A stretch of 64,000 nt of DNA from Acanthopleura granulata (taxonomy: Eukaryota; Mollusca; Polyplacophora; Chitonida; Chitonidae), in contig JABBOT010000016.1 of assembly GCA_016165875.1 (NCBI GenBank), positions 4,048,230 to 4,112,229 of the forward strand, given 5' to 3'. Shown here in pieces: positions 1 through 11,586 of this stretch. Both the position numbers and the translations under genes were made by a program. The first letter of the stretch is position 1. Every line of letters starts with the position of its first letter. The notes under the pieces are model-generated. The model was not told where the DNA came from and ran no database searches. It worked only from the letters and a program-made list of their open reading frames with translations.

Positions 1-403
1 AGCGTTATTGATCCGGGCTTTGGTATAACGGGAGCACAAACCCAAAGAGAGAGTAGAAAGTGCTGGGGAATTGCATATTGAAGGTCTATGAGTGGACTGG
101 CAAAGTAAGGACTGTCTGAACGACCGAATAACGGACTTTGTTTAATCAGCCGTGAATCTCTCCCCACTTAGCGTCGCGCTATCAAAATTGAAGAGCAAAG
201 ATTTCCATCTAGGCAAACTTCGCACTGTAAAAAGAGTCAAAACTGCGGACCCTTCTCGGTGAATTGTTAGTGTAGTATGGGTACAAAACTTCCGCACTCT
301 TTCTGTCAGGTAAATGTTTACAATAACAAAAAAAGAAAAAGAAAAAAAAATGTGGAAATGGACCATGCGCACAGCGCTCGCTAAACTTCACAGGTAAAGC
401 AAC

Positions 404-486
404 ATGGCTGATGATATGCGTAAAAGAACTTACGGCTCTCTCGTAACGGGATCCGCCAAAAAGAGGCGTGGAGGAGAGTACAGCAG
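404..486 (+). CDS. First coding exon of the EF-hand gene
   Basis: The ATG in the context GCAACATGG begins MADDMRKRTYGSLVTGSAKK and continues RRGGEYS, then AG before a GTTAAC donor. The upstream 60 bases hold several CpGs, including GCGCACAGCGCTCGC, consistent with a 5' UTR or promoter edge. Reading on without splicing gives only eight more residues before a TAA. Assignment to the downstream EF-hand exons rests on matching intron phase and order, not on a transcript. Confidence 0.6.
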
Positions 487-3400
487 GTTAACACGGAAGT
501 CATAATTGGTGGCCAGTTGTCACAAAACTACTGCTCGATAGGTGGATGCAACTGTTGCTGTTGTTGTGGCGGTGTTAAACGTTTCTGGCTTACAGTTTAA
601 TGAGAAGATTATTGGTAACCTTTCCTCAGTGGCGTTTAAGCCGCTATATTATACCTATATCTAGGTGTATCAAAAATCGAAATTATCCGTGTAGCCAATA
701 TCGACTGAACCCGAACACCTGCAGCTCCTTATGGTTGAATATTAATGAGTCAAAATAGCCCGCCCTCTTAGTGTAGAATTCGAATAACGGCAGGATATCT
801 TCGGGATCGAACAAGCAATATACTCAATGAATATTTTTAACTTCAACCTGACTGATTTAGTTTGTGAACAAACTTTAAAACTTCGTTAAGACATCGCAAT
901 CAGAATTTCTTTAAAAATCCAACCATGATGCTGGCCTCCGTCGTATAATTGAAATACTCTTAGTACGCCGTAAAACACCAATCAAATAGATAAATGTAAC
1001 TTTTTATGTCCTCTAGTTGTTATTTATTTAACAACCAATCCAAGCAAAGTGGTTCTATAAAACAGACTGACAGAAAAGACATACACAGGACTAATCACAT
1101 TCAGGTGAATCAACTGACAATAGATGTATACTTATTGGTAATGGATAAATGTTTTTTGTTATGTGTTGTTGTTAATTCTGGCAAAAAGAAGTAACACATT
1201 AATAATATTAAGTCGAGAAAATAAGTTCGAATGGCCAATTTTCTTTTCCGTACTTCATGCAGACTGTTCATGCCAGTATATGGCCATCTCACTTACCCAG
1301 GGACTGCAACAAGTCAAGGACCAAAGGTTAGCCATTTTCAGGGATGGCGCCGCAAATAACGGCCAGCGTTTAGGCGAACTGTGTGTTTTCCCCCCAATGT
1401 TATCATATCAGAGAATATTGAATAAACTTAGGTAGGCTTGAGATTTTGGAATCCAAGACTGGTATACAACTTTCTGCAAACCTTTCCCGCCTAAAATAAC
1501 CCGGGTACAAGGTGTGTAGCCTATTGTTCATTCCTGTCTTTCTGGTGACAATTTTTGGTAATCTGGTAACGTAGTATTCGTGTGTTACAAAGGACCTATA
1601 TGGTCCATTTGACTTGAGCCAGATTCGCCATTGGACACAGAGAGCGAGAAAACAGGCCTGGTCGGCCTGGTGTCAGTGTAATGTGACGTGATGGGGTGTC
1701 AAATCTGGTGTCTTCGGCATGATATGCAGGTGGCGGAGGCACTTTGGCGGCATGGACTCGTCTTCCTACACGAAGTCACCATATGTATACTTTTTAAGGA
1801 CTCCTCTTCGTCATACTGTATGGCTGAAAAGTTCTCAAGAACGACGTAAACCCCAAGCATACAAACATACATACATACATGCATTCATTGCTTGTGGTGC
1901 TTAAATCGTATCAAGCCAGTCTACACATACATAGCTCAATGACCAATTTCCACGGTAAAACTTTTTCAAAGTGAAGATTGAAATTGTGAAGAGAACATAC
2001 CAGGGATTATGTTGAGACCAAACGGTCAGTCAACGACGTATGCTTTTCGGAAAGTATGCTCAAACTTTAGAGCCGTGTTGACAATAATGTCATATCGGCA
2101 TAGGGTTGCGATGACAGCAAATCGGATGAGACTGTGAAAAATATATTGGAGGTCAACAAGGTATGAGACACATTTGTTCCCCGAGAACCAGACAAAAAGG
2201 TCCTTGTCGACCGTAGAGTAACGAGACGTCGGCGTGTCACAGAAGCGTGGTACCATATCGGCCGAGCATACTTGGTCCATCATAACTAATGGTAACAGCT
2301 CGTTTAGATTTGTCAGGTCATGCTCAGTTATATACTACATTATTATTGCCCCGCTTCGGCGGTTCAAAGAAAGTTCTGCAGAAGTTCTGAGCGTCCGTCC
2401 AAACGTCTAGACGGCTGAAAGCCATTGGTCACCCGGACGTGGGAGACAGCAAGTAAATCGTCTATCGCTAACCATGCTTGATTTATCGGTTTAAAATTTT
2501 TCGTATTCCATCAGTGTCAGTACTTCCGTTGTTTGACAATGGCAATGATACCGGGCAATCCATTTTGTTTATCATTTCATAGAATACGTGAAATGTCATT
2601 TCGTTTTCTTGGAAGCATGAGTGCGCTTATCTCGGAATAGAAGAAAGAAAGAGGAAATAACCTTGCATTCATTCTCTCGGAATCCTGAATCGTTTCAATT
2701 TCATAAATAATTCGTGCTTGTCATAAAGGATTTTAGCACATCTCAGAACTGAGAGAGATAAAATATAAAATCATTAATTCATAAAATTGTCTTAATTATT
2801 TCAAATGATTTTTGATTAACGCAAATCATATTCTTTTATTGTAAATATTGTTTTGATTGCTAATTACGCAGCATTCAGTCCTGTTTCATTTATACATGGA
2901 TGTTTAGGTCTATTCATCTGACCGGTTTCCTCCGACCATAGAATTACACAATCAACTCCATATTTGACTAGTTCAACAGCGTCGCTGGCGATGCTGTTAT
3001 TGATTTTTTGAAGGCTGTTGGTCTATATAATAGAATATAGTTTATATATATTTTAGTGTAAAAAATAAAAAGCAATTGTGGTGTTCGACTTTTAACTGAC
3101 ATTCAGTTTTTTTAACTTCTTTCAAAAAATTTTGGTCTGTTATCCTTTAAATTTTGAATGTTCATCAGATCATGTCGAAAACTATTTACGACTTCCTGCT
3201 TTCAACATGTTCTCGCCAAGATATGGCTGAGATATTGCAGATGTGGCGTTAAGCCATAATCATTCTTTCATTCCTTCATTTCCACCATAAAGGTGGCTGA
3301 CGTCGTATAAGTGAAACAGTGTTAAGTATGAGTACATCGTCTGAGAACCATGTATCAACACTTCCAACACTTGTGTGTCCCCATTTGCTGAATAAGAGAC

Positions 3401-5261
3401 ATGGCTGTGTCGAGCGCGCAAGGCGAAGATTTCTCGTGGTAAACCTGAAAAGTAGTGTAAAGTTGGCAGACACACGCAATGCGGCAAATTTTGCGCAATT
3501 TATGCGAGAATTATGTAACACTTGGAACGTTACACAGACTGGAGTATAGCTTGATTGAGCTGAATGTGGGCTGTGGACAAGGTGGACAATGCCGTAGCTT
3601 ACTTTTATTTATTTACCTATTCCTTGGAATGGCTGCCCCTAAAACTCTCAGGATATAAATCTTAACGAATAGAACAGATATGTACGGACCAGATGCCGGC
3701 ACGAAAAAAGAGAACAATGAATAAAGCATTTCACTTGAAATATTTGACGTTTTTGTGTTTTTCAAATAATTTGCTGTGTGTTGATCCGTCTCTTCGTTGC
3801 TTTACGAGCCAGAAGTCTGAATGTGTACTTTAATTTTCCTTTCTCTATTTTCCACTTTTCAGAAATGTCTTGACAACGCATCGGCTGGCAAACCTTCTGT
3901 CTGAAAACAAGTTACTGGCTTACGCAATTGTAGAAAAATTCGTCGACTCAAACGGTGAGCATTTTTGCTAATTTCACAGCGCAGTTCCAGAACGATACAT
4001 AACAGTTAACGCGGCGGGGATATACAGGTACATACAGGTATAGATCCGAGGCAAATCACCCCAACAGCCTGACAGTCTGGGTAAAAATTCCTGGCTAGGG
4101 GCTAAACAAAGTCTAGGTTACGGTGTCCATATACGTTGTCCTGATATGGTGTCACGTCTGGTGCCTTCGGCAAGGCGTTACACTTTGGCTGCACCTTAAC
4201 TATGCCAAGAAAACAGCGGCTTCAGACACCCTCTTAATTAGATCGATTGATATAGACAAAACACTAAAAAGCTGAGAAACACAAAAAAACCCCTTGATTT
4301 CTTCCATGGACTGTTCCACAAAGCGGTGTTGGTTTAAGTTCATGGTAACTGCAATGACATGGTCTTAAGAGCTGCAACTTACTGCAATGGTTCTTCACGG
4401 CTTGCTCAACAATTTTTCACCAGGTTGGCTATATTGTGTACCTTAGATAAACACAGTGCCCTTCGGCTGGGATCTGAAATTCCTCCTGTCTTACACACAC
4501 ATTCTCTGACATCTTTACTGAAATGTGTCACAAAGAGCAATGGTTAAACATTATTCCGATACAACGTCGACAAGCCACTATTCTGTTCATTGTCAGGCGA
4601 AGACATGATGGCAGGTTCGAAAGCAACCAGTTCCAGTGTCAGACATGCTCAGTTCTCATGGAAAATTACAATACCAAAGAAGCATTTCTGCCTTCACAGC
4701 AAAGGAGGCTTTGAGGCCAAGCTCTACCGCCGTGCCTCACAGACACAGTTATGAAATATTGAGCCAAAAATGGTCCATAGGTGTTGTTATGCTTTACTAT
4801 TGGAATTATATTTTGCTTTACGCTGAACGTTTTCACCCATAAGATGGCGATAAGCTTTTTGAATGGGGAAACCACCGAGTTTTGGCAACATTCTGACAGA
4901 CTTTCCCTCTTGTGACATACACACAGGTGCACATTATTGAACTAAGGCAAGTGATCAGGCTGATCCAGACGTCACATCAAACGAGAATCTTGGATGGCTG
5001 AATTGTCACAAATGCCGCAGGAGCAATAAAAGAGAGAAAATATTGCAAAATCCCCTATCCAAGGTCAAACTCGAACTCGCACGTAGGATTATCATGGACA
5101 AGAGGTCGACCATTGGCAATATTACTGAGGCACTTCATCGTTTCTTGTTCACTCTAGTCGAAAATATATTTAAAAAAAGATTCTCTTTCCTTGTTTTTTC
5201 TTCAGGAGATGGCTTGATAAGCACGGATGAGCTACTTTACGATCAGGAGGATGACTCGTAG
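404..5261 (+). CDS. Small EF-hand protein gene (spliced; exons 404-486, optional 1342-1431, 3863-3954, 5206-5261)
   Basis: The 3863-3954 exon follows a polypyrimidine-AG acceptor and ends at GTGAGC. The 5206-5261 exon follows a TTTTTTCTTCAG acceptor. Joining them in phase gives the loop DSNGDGLISTDE, with ligands at EF-hand positions 1, 3, 5, 9 and 12, Gly at 6 and Ile at 8, followed by an acidic end (YDQEDDS) and TAG. The ATG at 404 (A at -3, G at +4) opens a basic leader containing RKR and KKRR, which could act as a nuclear signal (inference). The 404-486 exon ends in phase 2, matching the one-base start of both the 1342 and 3863 exons. Without the optional exon the protein is about 76 residues. 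Calcium binding is expected from the loop; the helix before it reads LLAYAIVEKFV. I do not recognise the family or a partner EF-hand. The weakest point is the exon 1 donor (GTTAAC). Confidence 0.75.
1342..1431 (+). CDS. Possible cassette exon of the EF-hand gene
   Basis: The acceptor is CCATTTTCAG and the donor AG|GTAGGC. The 90-nt segment starts with one base and ends with two, so it fits between the 404 and 3863 exons without changing frame. It encodes 29 residues beginning DGAANNGQRLGELC and ending QRILNKL. No domain is recognised. Because the flanking exons are also phase-compatible with each other, this would be a skippable exon if real. The same open frame extends upstream of the acceptor, which weakens the case. 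Confidence 0.35.
1640..1884 (+). repeat. SINE-2 copy (CATA-tailed), 5' part missing
   Basis: It contains the diagnostic body GTCAGTGTAATGTGAC, GGTGTCTTCGGCATGAT and CACTTTGGCGGCATGGACTC. It ends CGACGTAAACCCC followed by a (CATA)n tail. The same body recurs at 30.2, 34.5 and 37.2 kb. Confidence 0.8.
1890..3160. other. No confident gene; presumed intron of the EF-hand gene
   Basis: A minus-strand open frame at 2026-2283 (85 codons) has no recognisable motif. The rest is AT-rich unique-looking sequence, with an AT-rich stretch at 2700-2860. Confidence 0.4.
3165..3290 (+). repeat. Fragment of a CATT-tailed repeat
   Basis: It contains CTCGCCAAGATATGGCTGA and a GGCGTTAAGCCATAATCATT segment ending in imperfect CATT repeats. 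A second weaker copy is at 26735-26800. This resembles the tail of a SINE family common in molluscs (from memory). Confidence 0.45.
3278..3330 (+). repeat. SINE-1 3'-domain fragment
   Basis: CCACCATAAAGGTGGCTGAC and GTCGTATAAGTGAAACA match the SINE-1 3' domain seen intact at 42.06 kb. Confidence 0.5.
3863..3954 (+). CDS. EF-hand gene exon carrying the entering helix and half of the loop
   Basis: It encodes 30 residues from NVLTTHRLANLL to EKFVDSN. The intron falls inside the calcium-binding loop, after the third ligand, and the split glycine codon (G|GA) is completed by the next exon. Acceptor (TTCCACTTTTCAG) and donor (G|GTGAGC) are both good. Only one frame is open across the exon. Confidence 0.8.
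4120..4205 (+). repeat. Degenerate SINE-2 fragment
   Basis: It shares GGTGTCACGTCTGGTGCCTT and CACTTTGGCTGCA with the SINE-2 body. Confidence 0.45.
5206..5261 (+). CDS. Terminal exon of the EF-hand gene
   Basis: It supplies the second half of the EF-hand loop (GDGLISTDE), a short exiting helix (LLYDQ) and the acidic tail EDDS before TAG at 5259. The preceding intron of about 1.25 kb contains no convincing further exon. Confidence 0.8.
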
Positions 5262-5805
5262 GGGTCAAAGTTTGGTAGTTACGTCACTGGACCACCAGTG
5301 ACGTCATCTGAACAGGTTGCTTCTTATGACGAAAACTTGAATATTCAGGTCCGAAAAGCAACTGCGTCGTATTTTCTGCTTGGAGACAACGATGCTGTGT
5401 ACAATGCTCAGCCAGAACAACAACAACAACAAAGACTGGGTTTAAACAAAATATATACTATATTTCGGTACATATTTTATAGACTGGATCGTGGGGAAAC
5501 CATGCTATTCGGAAGAAATAATGCTCCATTTCTGTGTATTGCTCCCTGTGTTTTGAATTTATGTCTGGAAACTTGACATCCGAAGCCCTCTTCAAAAGCC
5601 AGAAATCGATTCATTGAGTCAAACGCTTGCAAATGTGCTAAACTCGCTTTCGATTCAAATCCTGTAAGGTTATAAAAATTTTTTCGTCTTGCGGACCTAA
5701 TCCTGTGTGTTTCTGGCTAATATAAAAGAATGCTTTAAGTCTTGTGGAATGGATTAGTTACGTATATTCTTCCTATGAAATAAATGCATGTAAGGAAATG
5801 ATCCA
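5262..5805 (+). other. Predicted 3' UTR of the EF-hand gene, with polyadenylation signal
   Basis: AATAAA lies at 5779-5784, about 520 bases after the stop, and is the first canonical signal downstream. The UTR begins with a 10-bp stem-loop (5281-5304). An open frame at 5298-5576 has no recognisable content and is not called. Confidence 0.5.
5281..5304 (+). promoter_or_regulatory. Perfect 10-bp stem-loop containing TGACGTCA
   Basis: The arms are ACGTCACTGG and CCAGTGACGT with a 4-base loop. The right arm runs into the CRE-type palindrome TGACGTCA. It sits 20 bases after the EF-hand gene stop codon, so it could act as RNA structure or as a DNA site. Function is inferred only. Confidence 0.35.
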
Positions 5806-5993
5806 AATTGGCTTAAGACTTAGTTAACATTCACAACAACTGGGTTTCTTTAGTCCTAAAATAAGTTCTTTGAGTTGATTGGTTTAATGCACAAGTTTCT
5901 TAAATATGATATTGTTTCTTAGTTATAGGATTTATTTATTGTTTCAAGTGGCGATAAATGATGTCAACAATACAGGGCTATTATATATAAATG

Positions 5994-6004
5994 CACACAC
6001 ACAC

Positions 6005-6042
<38 letters not shown>
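5994..6042. repeat. Compound (AC)n(AT)n microsatellite
   Basis: An ACACACAC run passes through one CGT into an uninterrupted AT run of about 34 bases. Confidence 0.95.
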
Positions 6043-6043
<1 letters not shown>

Positions 6044-6049
6044 CTTCTT

Positions 6050-7430
6050 TATTCTGAATAATCCACTTGCCCATTATAATGCCGCTAGATATATGTAATT
6101 ATACTGTACTTGTCAATTAACGGGACTGAATAAACTGTGTTTCCAAGAGAAAATACAACTGTAAGATGAAGCGTCCGAGAGATTATTCAGATTGTCCTTT
6201 CTTTGTCTGCTTTGTTCTACTTTTCTGTTAAACTGCATCCTCTGAATCTTAGGTAAAGGCTTTCATTTCACATTAAGTGCTTTTTATCTTGAGACGCTCA
6301 TAGTGAAACCCCTTCCGGTTTGAGATCTGGCTCTCCAAACGCAGAAATTGTTTTGTAGCGCGATATCAGTAGCACTGACCTTTTTAGACGAAAAATAACA
6401 ATAATTTGTTTTTGGTAACGTGGATGAACATTTTCACACAGGAACCCACAAGACGCCTGACAAAATTAATGCTAAGTCCTAAAAACAAATTAACTGATTG
6501 ATTCATTTCACCGTGATTAAACGCTAGATTTGAATGTTTTCGAATTTCAGCGTAGACCACCTTTCAGATTTTGAAAGCGTTGAGACCGTTGCTTTTCTGC
6601 CACCAGGTCACTGTAAACAATAGTGGTGTAAGTGAAAATAGTTTCTAGTCCCCGTCTAATGTAAAAAATGAACCCGTACTTGATCTATTCTACCGATTAA
6701 AAGACAAACGTCTGAACCACTCGGCCACAAACCGTCACTGTTCATGAATTATTAATAACAATCGTGGCTGACAAGTGGGTCTGAATGCCATTTTAGAACG
6801 CGTCAGTGACGTGCTCAAAAAATTCCTTTCTTTCTTTGTCAGCTGAATACTTTTAATGGGTACATTTCATAGGGATCATTTCATAGGACCATCTCGTGCA
6901 CTTGGAAATAAGCAAACCGAAATGATATCGCTGCCCGTAAACTCAGTCAGATTGCCACGACATTACAACAGAGTGTTCAACTCCGTATTCCCCCTCTCCT
7001 GGCAGCGCTGTTACGAATGTGGTGACGGATGTTGTGTTTGAATCTTATGCCAACTTCACCGAGAACCACCTGTAAACTTCTCAGCCGCACAATAATCAGG
7101 AATTATGCTTTTTTTGTTCACATTGGGCGTCAGCTATTCCATGTGTATTTCCTTGCATAAAGTAGCATGTTACAGTCACACAAAAAGAAAGTTTAATTCA
7201 CTTTTGAGAATATTGCATTTCTTTCGGCACACGTTTAATCTCCAAATATTTTGTTTCTGTACTTTTGATTCTGTTGTATTATGAACTCAACATGACCCCC
7301 AAATCATATCCCGAAATCCGTGGCTCTATTTCTTCTTCTATTTTGGGTTTAATTGCGTCTTTCGTTATTTCACTTGACGTCTGTAGTGATTATGAAGTTT
7401 GAAAAGCAGTTGAAAGGATACATTCTTTTT
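6050..7430. other. Intergenic; no supported gene
   Basis: There is a tRNA-like A-box on the minus strand near 6690-6735 (GTGGCCGAGTGGTTCAGAC read in reverse), probably an old SINE head. A possible terminal exon at 6551-6623 is discussed under rejected items. Confidence 0.4.
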
Positions 7431-7435
7431 AATAT

Positions 7436-7690
7436 ATCTGTTTGTTTGATTCTTGTTTTACGCCATTCTCAAGAATATGTCACTTATACGACGGTGGGAG
7501 GAAACCAGGCAGTACCGGGGGGGGGGGGAACCCCCGGTCATCCAGCAGGTTGCTGGCAGACCTTGCCACGCACGTCCAGAGAGGAAGCCAGCACGAGGGG
7601 AACTTTTACCGCACTGAGACCGAATTGTTGAGAGGTTTATGTGTCATTGGGCTGTTCTAGCGCGCTAAGCCCCTCAGTCATGGAAACCCC
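7436..7690 (-). repeat. SINE-1 copy, reverse orientation, nearly full length
   Basis: Reading left to right it runs from the 3' end (TTACGCCATTCTCAAGAATA) through the core (GGTTGCTGGCAGACC) to a decayed tRNA-like head (TAGCGCGCTAAGCCCCTCAG). A run of eleven or more G lies inside at about 7518. Confidence 0.8.
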
Positions 7691-7724
7691 TTCCTTAAGA
7701 TATAACATAACGGACTGCACGAAG

Positions 7725-7820
7725 AACAAACCAGAGCAGCGACGACAGTGTGATAGTTAGCAGATGGTCACAAAACAATGGCGAAATTTGGTCACTAATT
7801 ACTTCACTTAAGGGTAATGC
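7725..7820 (+). repeat. R4 interspersed repeat copy
   Basis: It begins AACCAGAGCAGCGACGACAG, continues TGTGATAGTTAGCAGATGGT and ends near TCACTTAAGGGTAA. Related copies in both orientations are listed separately. Confidence 0.6.
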
Positions 7821-7829
7821 CGATGACTA

Positions 7830-9810
7830 CAGGCACGGATTAAAACTCATTCTCTTGATTATAAGCTGGCTCTTCTTTTTTATCTTCACCACGGCGTAAA
7901 TTAAAAACGAGTCGATCGGATGTCAGACAACTGTGACTTCTTGGGTGTCTTGTCTGGTTGATTCACTTAGGCAGAACTACTTGCAAGGTGACATAACACA
8001 TTATCATCAACTAACTCAAATAATGGTTAAAACATCGGCTTGGGGAATTTTTAAAAATTCCTACGCTTTTTTTGAGGCCACATAAAAATGCCTGATACGG
8101 AGTAAAGTTAAATCAATCTTTTAGTACGTTTTAAGCTGGCATTAGCGGTCCGAATGCATCAGAGCGTCTTAAATTAATGACTCTGTCTGAAGATCAGCAT
8201 GGCAAGTTTCCTAATACAAACCTTCCTTGGAATGTGTGGCATTCTTTGAACCTGTGTTTATTTATAAATCGTCAACAGTAAACCCGCGCGTTTAAGCACG
8301 CTGGTCGTTACGCTTCCATTGATACTAAAAGTAAGGGATTATTTGGTTCTCTCTTGTAGAGTTTTCAAATCAAGCACACTTATGTGGGAGGGAACCACTC
8401 GATTGCTGACCCGCAGTGAAAGGCTACCACACACTGCATACAATGCTATTCGTCCTTACAATGAAGCATAATCACTGTGTTATTTTCTCAGAATATTGGC
8501 TCTCGTTTTAAAATAACCAACACAACCCTTTAATATACAACAAACCCGAATTCCTGCTCCCTTTGTTGGTCCTTTCTTCTTGTCGCTGTCTTTAATTACT
8601 CAGCGTTTCTTTTTGTGCTTCGTCTATATTGTCTCTACTAAGTAAATATATGATAGGTCGTATGTACCAAAATGCCTCGGTATGTATCAGCTACAGACAT
8701 ACGCCCGTTTCTAAGAATTTAATTTCTGACATAAAAGTGAGATACCAAAAATCAGAATGATGGAAACACGACCTGCGTCTTCACTATATACTAACAATTG
8801 TGCAACCTTTCTTCTTTGTATTGAACCGTTCGTTGACGAAGTCTAAAATTATATACAAGGGATAGATAAACGAGGGTGATTTTCAGGCCCGTTGCTTGCT
8901 CTGCCTCGCTTACTGAACTGTGCTTCAGCGGGAAACGCTCAACGAATGTGAGAGCCGTTTGTGGACTCCGCCTTTATTTCTATTTTAACACCCGGATTGT
9001 GTTAAGGATATTGTTTACTAAATATATATTTATGGTTTCTTCTTGGAAAGGAAAACAATTAGTCTAAAGATTCCAAGCACAGAACATATCAATTTCTGGA
9101 CAAGTTTATAAGAGTGAACACATGGGGGGCTTGGCAATGTGCCAGCTGACATATAAAAGAGACTTTACGTAGGATGGTACCTTACCTGTGTTTATCACGG
9201 CGATTTGTTACACTGCAGTGACCCAGGTGTTATCCGGCTTCGAGGCAGCATACAGATTCCACCAAAAGGTCTGGTGACTGAAAGGTTCCATCCTGTTAAA
9301 TTCCCAGGGTCCATGGACGGATCACACTTAGATACCTTTGAGTGCGACTTGAAATTCCAATGAAACTATATACACGTACACTATATACACGAGACACAGT
9401 ACTTCCATACTTTTGTTGCCTGGCATCTGGAAAGAAATTTTATACAAGGCGAGTCGGCAAGATATTTGCCAGGGACTGTATACAGATAACTTTTTTTTAA
9501 GTGTGGGTAAACATCCACCATTAATGTGTGACTTGGATATTTTATTAGATTAATAATGAAGGAATTTGGTATTTTCAACAGCACAGATCTCCAAGATACG
9601 GCGATATACGCTAAGTATAAACAGGTTCATGCTGAAAGCGGTACATTCAAGTGTCTCTGATGTCAGCTAAAATCGTTTGTTTGTTCTTTGCTCTAACTGT
9701 AGTTTAAATTACAGCTTATGCTTGAAAGTTTCACATGTTGGGTTTATTACTGAAACGTATTTTCAGAATTGCAAATCAAGAACTCTCTTCTAATATTTTG
9801 TTTTAAGACT
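7830..9810. other. Intergenic; no supported gene
   Basis: AT-rich unique-looking sequence. A strong acceptor at 8359 is followed by 36 open codons, not called. No further repeat was recognised. Confidence 0.35.
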
Positions 9811-9814
9811 GTAA

Positions 9815-10115
9815 TGTATTTAACTTTTGCCTAACGCCACACTCAAGAATGCCTCATTGATACGATGGCGGTCATTTTATAGGTTATGAAAATCCAGCCT
9901 ACGTGAGTTAAACCACGGACCTGCGGCAAGTTACTGAGGAACGTCCTCACTTGAGATGTATAGATGTGCACAGAGTGTTGTTGACCAACTTTAAACTGAG
10001 CAAACTGTCACATGGATGTCTTCCTCCATTTATTGCCACCAAGGCCTGTTCAGCAGCGAAAATCTGACGTATCTACAAACCATTTTCGAACCCGCACGTT
10101 ATGATGCAGAGACTT
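9815..10115 (-). repeat. SINE-3 copy, reverse orientation, diverged
   Basis: It opens with a SINE-1-like 3' end (CTAACGCCACACTCAAGAAT). It then carries the SINE-3 middle (GGACCTGCGGCAAGTTACTG, TTATTGCCACCAAGGCCTG) and a B-box-like TTTTCGAACCCGC near the head. Order and motifs match the copy at 53.2 kb. Confidence 0.55.
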
Positions 10116-10254
10116 AAAAAATGACAACCGCCATGACACTGATCCATTTCCGTTAAGTCTTCCGTTAAATCCGTTATTTGAGGAATAAAACAGCGCCTTT
10201 CCCTAAATGTAGTGGATTAATCCGTTCCCGGCAATGAGTAATTCTGGTCGAGGG

Positions 10255-10372
10255 TGTAACTTAGGGTTTAACTCTGCCCACGTTCCTCTCACCATTACGC
10301 TGGCCCTCGTGGCATAAGTGAAATATTATTGAGTACAGCGTAAGACATCAATGAAATAAATAAATAAATATT
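10255..10372 (+). repeat. SINE-1 3' half
   Basis: CACCATTACGCTGGCC, GGCATAAGTGAAATATT and an AAATAAATAAATA tail. Confidence 0.75.
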
Positions 10373-10924
10373 GCACAGTTCTGTACCTTGTGACGAATTA
10401 AGCCGTAATTAGGAATAGATTAATAAGTGAGATTAACGGTAGGACATTCTCTCATCCGTCAAATTACGGATTTAACGCAACATTTTTTCAGGACAATGTC
10501 AAAAAGGATTAAAAATGTCAATACGTATTCATTGGTACTATCTTTCAGACAGAGAAACCACATGGTAGGGTCTATGTAAGCCAGCATTAACAACGAAGTT
10601 TAACAAACAAATAAACAGTCAATCGATCAACCAATATTCAACCAACAAAATGGCATTCTAGAACAGGAGTGGTCAGACAACTTCTAAAAACGAGTGCAAT
10701 TTTGCCTAATGCATAGAAGAGCGTCGTTTCAGGGCTTCCGTACTCTTGCTGCGCACAATACACCAAATCAATTACTAATTCCATGCTTGTATTACAGAGA
10801 CGCTATAATGTAGCTGTCCACTCGACTGATGTAACGTAATCTTGTTCTACCGATCGAAGACGTGGGAAAGCGACATCGTGAGACGGTAAGGGAAGCAAGG
10901 CACGTCTTGTGGGGCCTCCTTCAG

Positions 10925-10995
10925 ACACACTAAAATCACTGTCGTTGGAGTCCATTGTGACCGGGGAGATTGCGAGTTCAAAACCCAGTCTAGTT
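10925..10995 (+). repeat. tRNA-like B-box segment, probable old SINE head
   Basis: GGAGATTGCGAGTTCAAAAC resembles a Pol III B box (GGTTCAAATCC type). There is no complete cloverleaf, so no tRNA gene is called. Confidence 0.25.
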
Positions 10996-11586
10996 TACAA
11001 ATTTTAATATGACGTTTTTCGGGCACTTGGAGAGCAGATATAGCCTGTTTCTCACAAGGGAAGACATATTTAATTTACACTGCTTATACCTTTAATATCA
11101 AAGAACACTCATCACATTCTAAATAAACCAGTTGGACTTCCTCTGCCAACTGAAGCGCCATTTTAAACCCGTTCCAGAGAAATTCGCAAAATAAATGCAT
11201 TTATTTATTAGACTATTTGTCAAGCCGTACTTATTTATGAAAAAGTGGTTAAGGGTTTGGCTGGAGGAAACTGTAATGCTGCCCTGATGGACAAGCCGTC
11301 GCTTTCCGACAAATACAAGACAAACGTTTTGAATGCAAGTCGGAGTTGAGCTAGCCATAGTTGAATTGGAATTTTCAATCTCCAATGCTCAAAGAAAAGC
11401 AGTCGTCCTTTAGAAGCCATTATGCCAACCAAATCCTTGTCGACATATCAGACTGTTCACAGAAAATCACGTGGCAAGTCAAAAAACTTTCAATTTCAGG
11501 TGTCACGCTAGGCTTTCTTTCTGTTACAATGAGATATTTTAAAAGAAATATATTTAAGTTGACTGAGTGAATATGCCGCACTCAAT

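Noticed and set aside
6551..6623. Possible terminal exon reading VDHLSDFESVETVAF to a TAG
   Set aside because: Only 23 codons. A frame this short stays open by chance about a third of the time, and its phase does not fit the EF-hand exons.
8360..8471. Acceptor CTCTCTTGTAG followed by 36 open codons
   Set aside because: No donor, partner exon or recognisable peptide. Chance is as likely.
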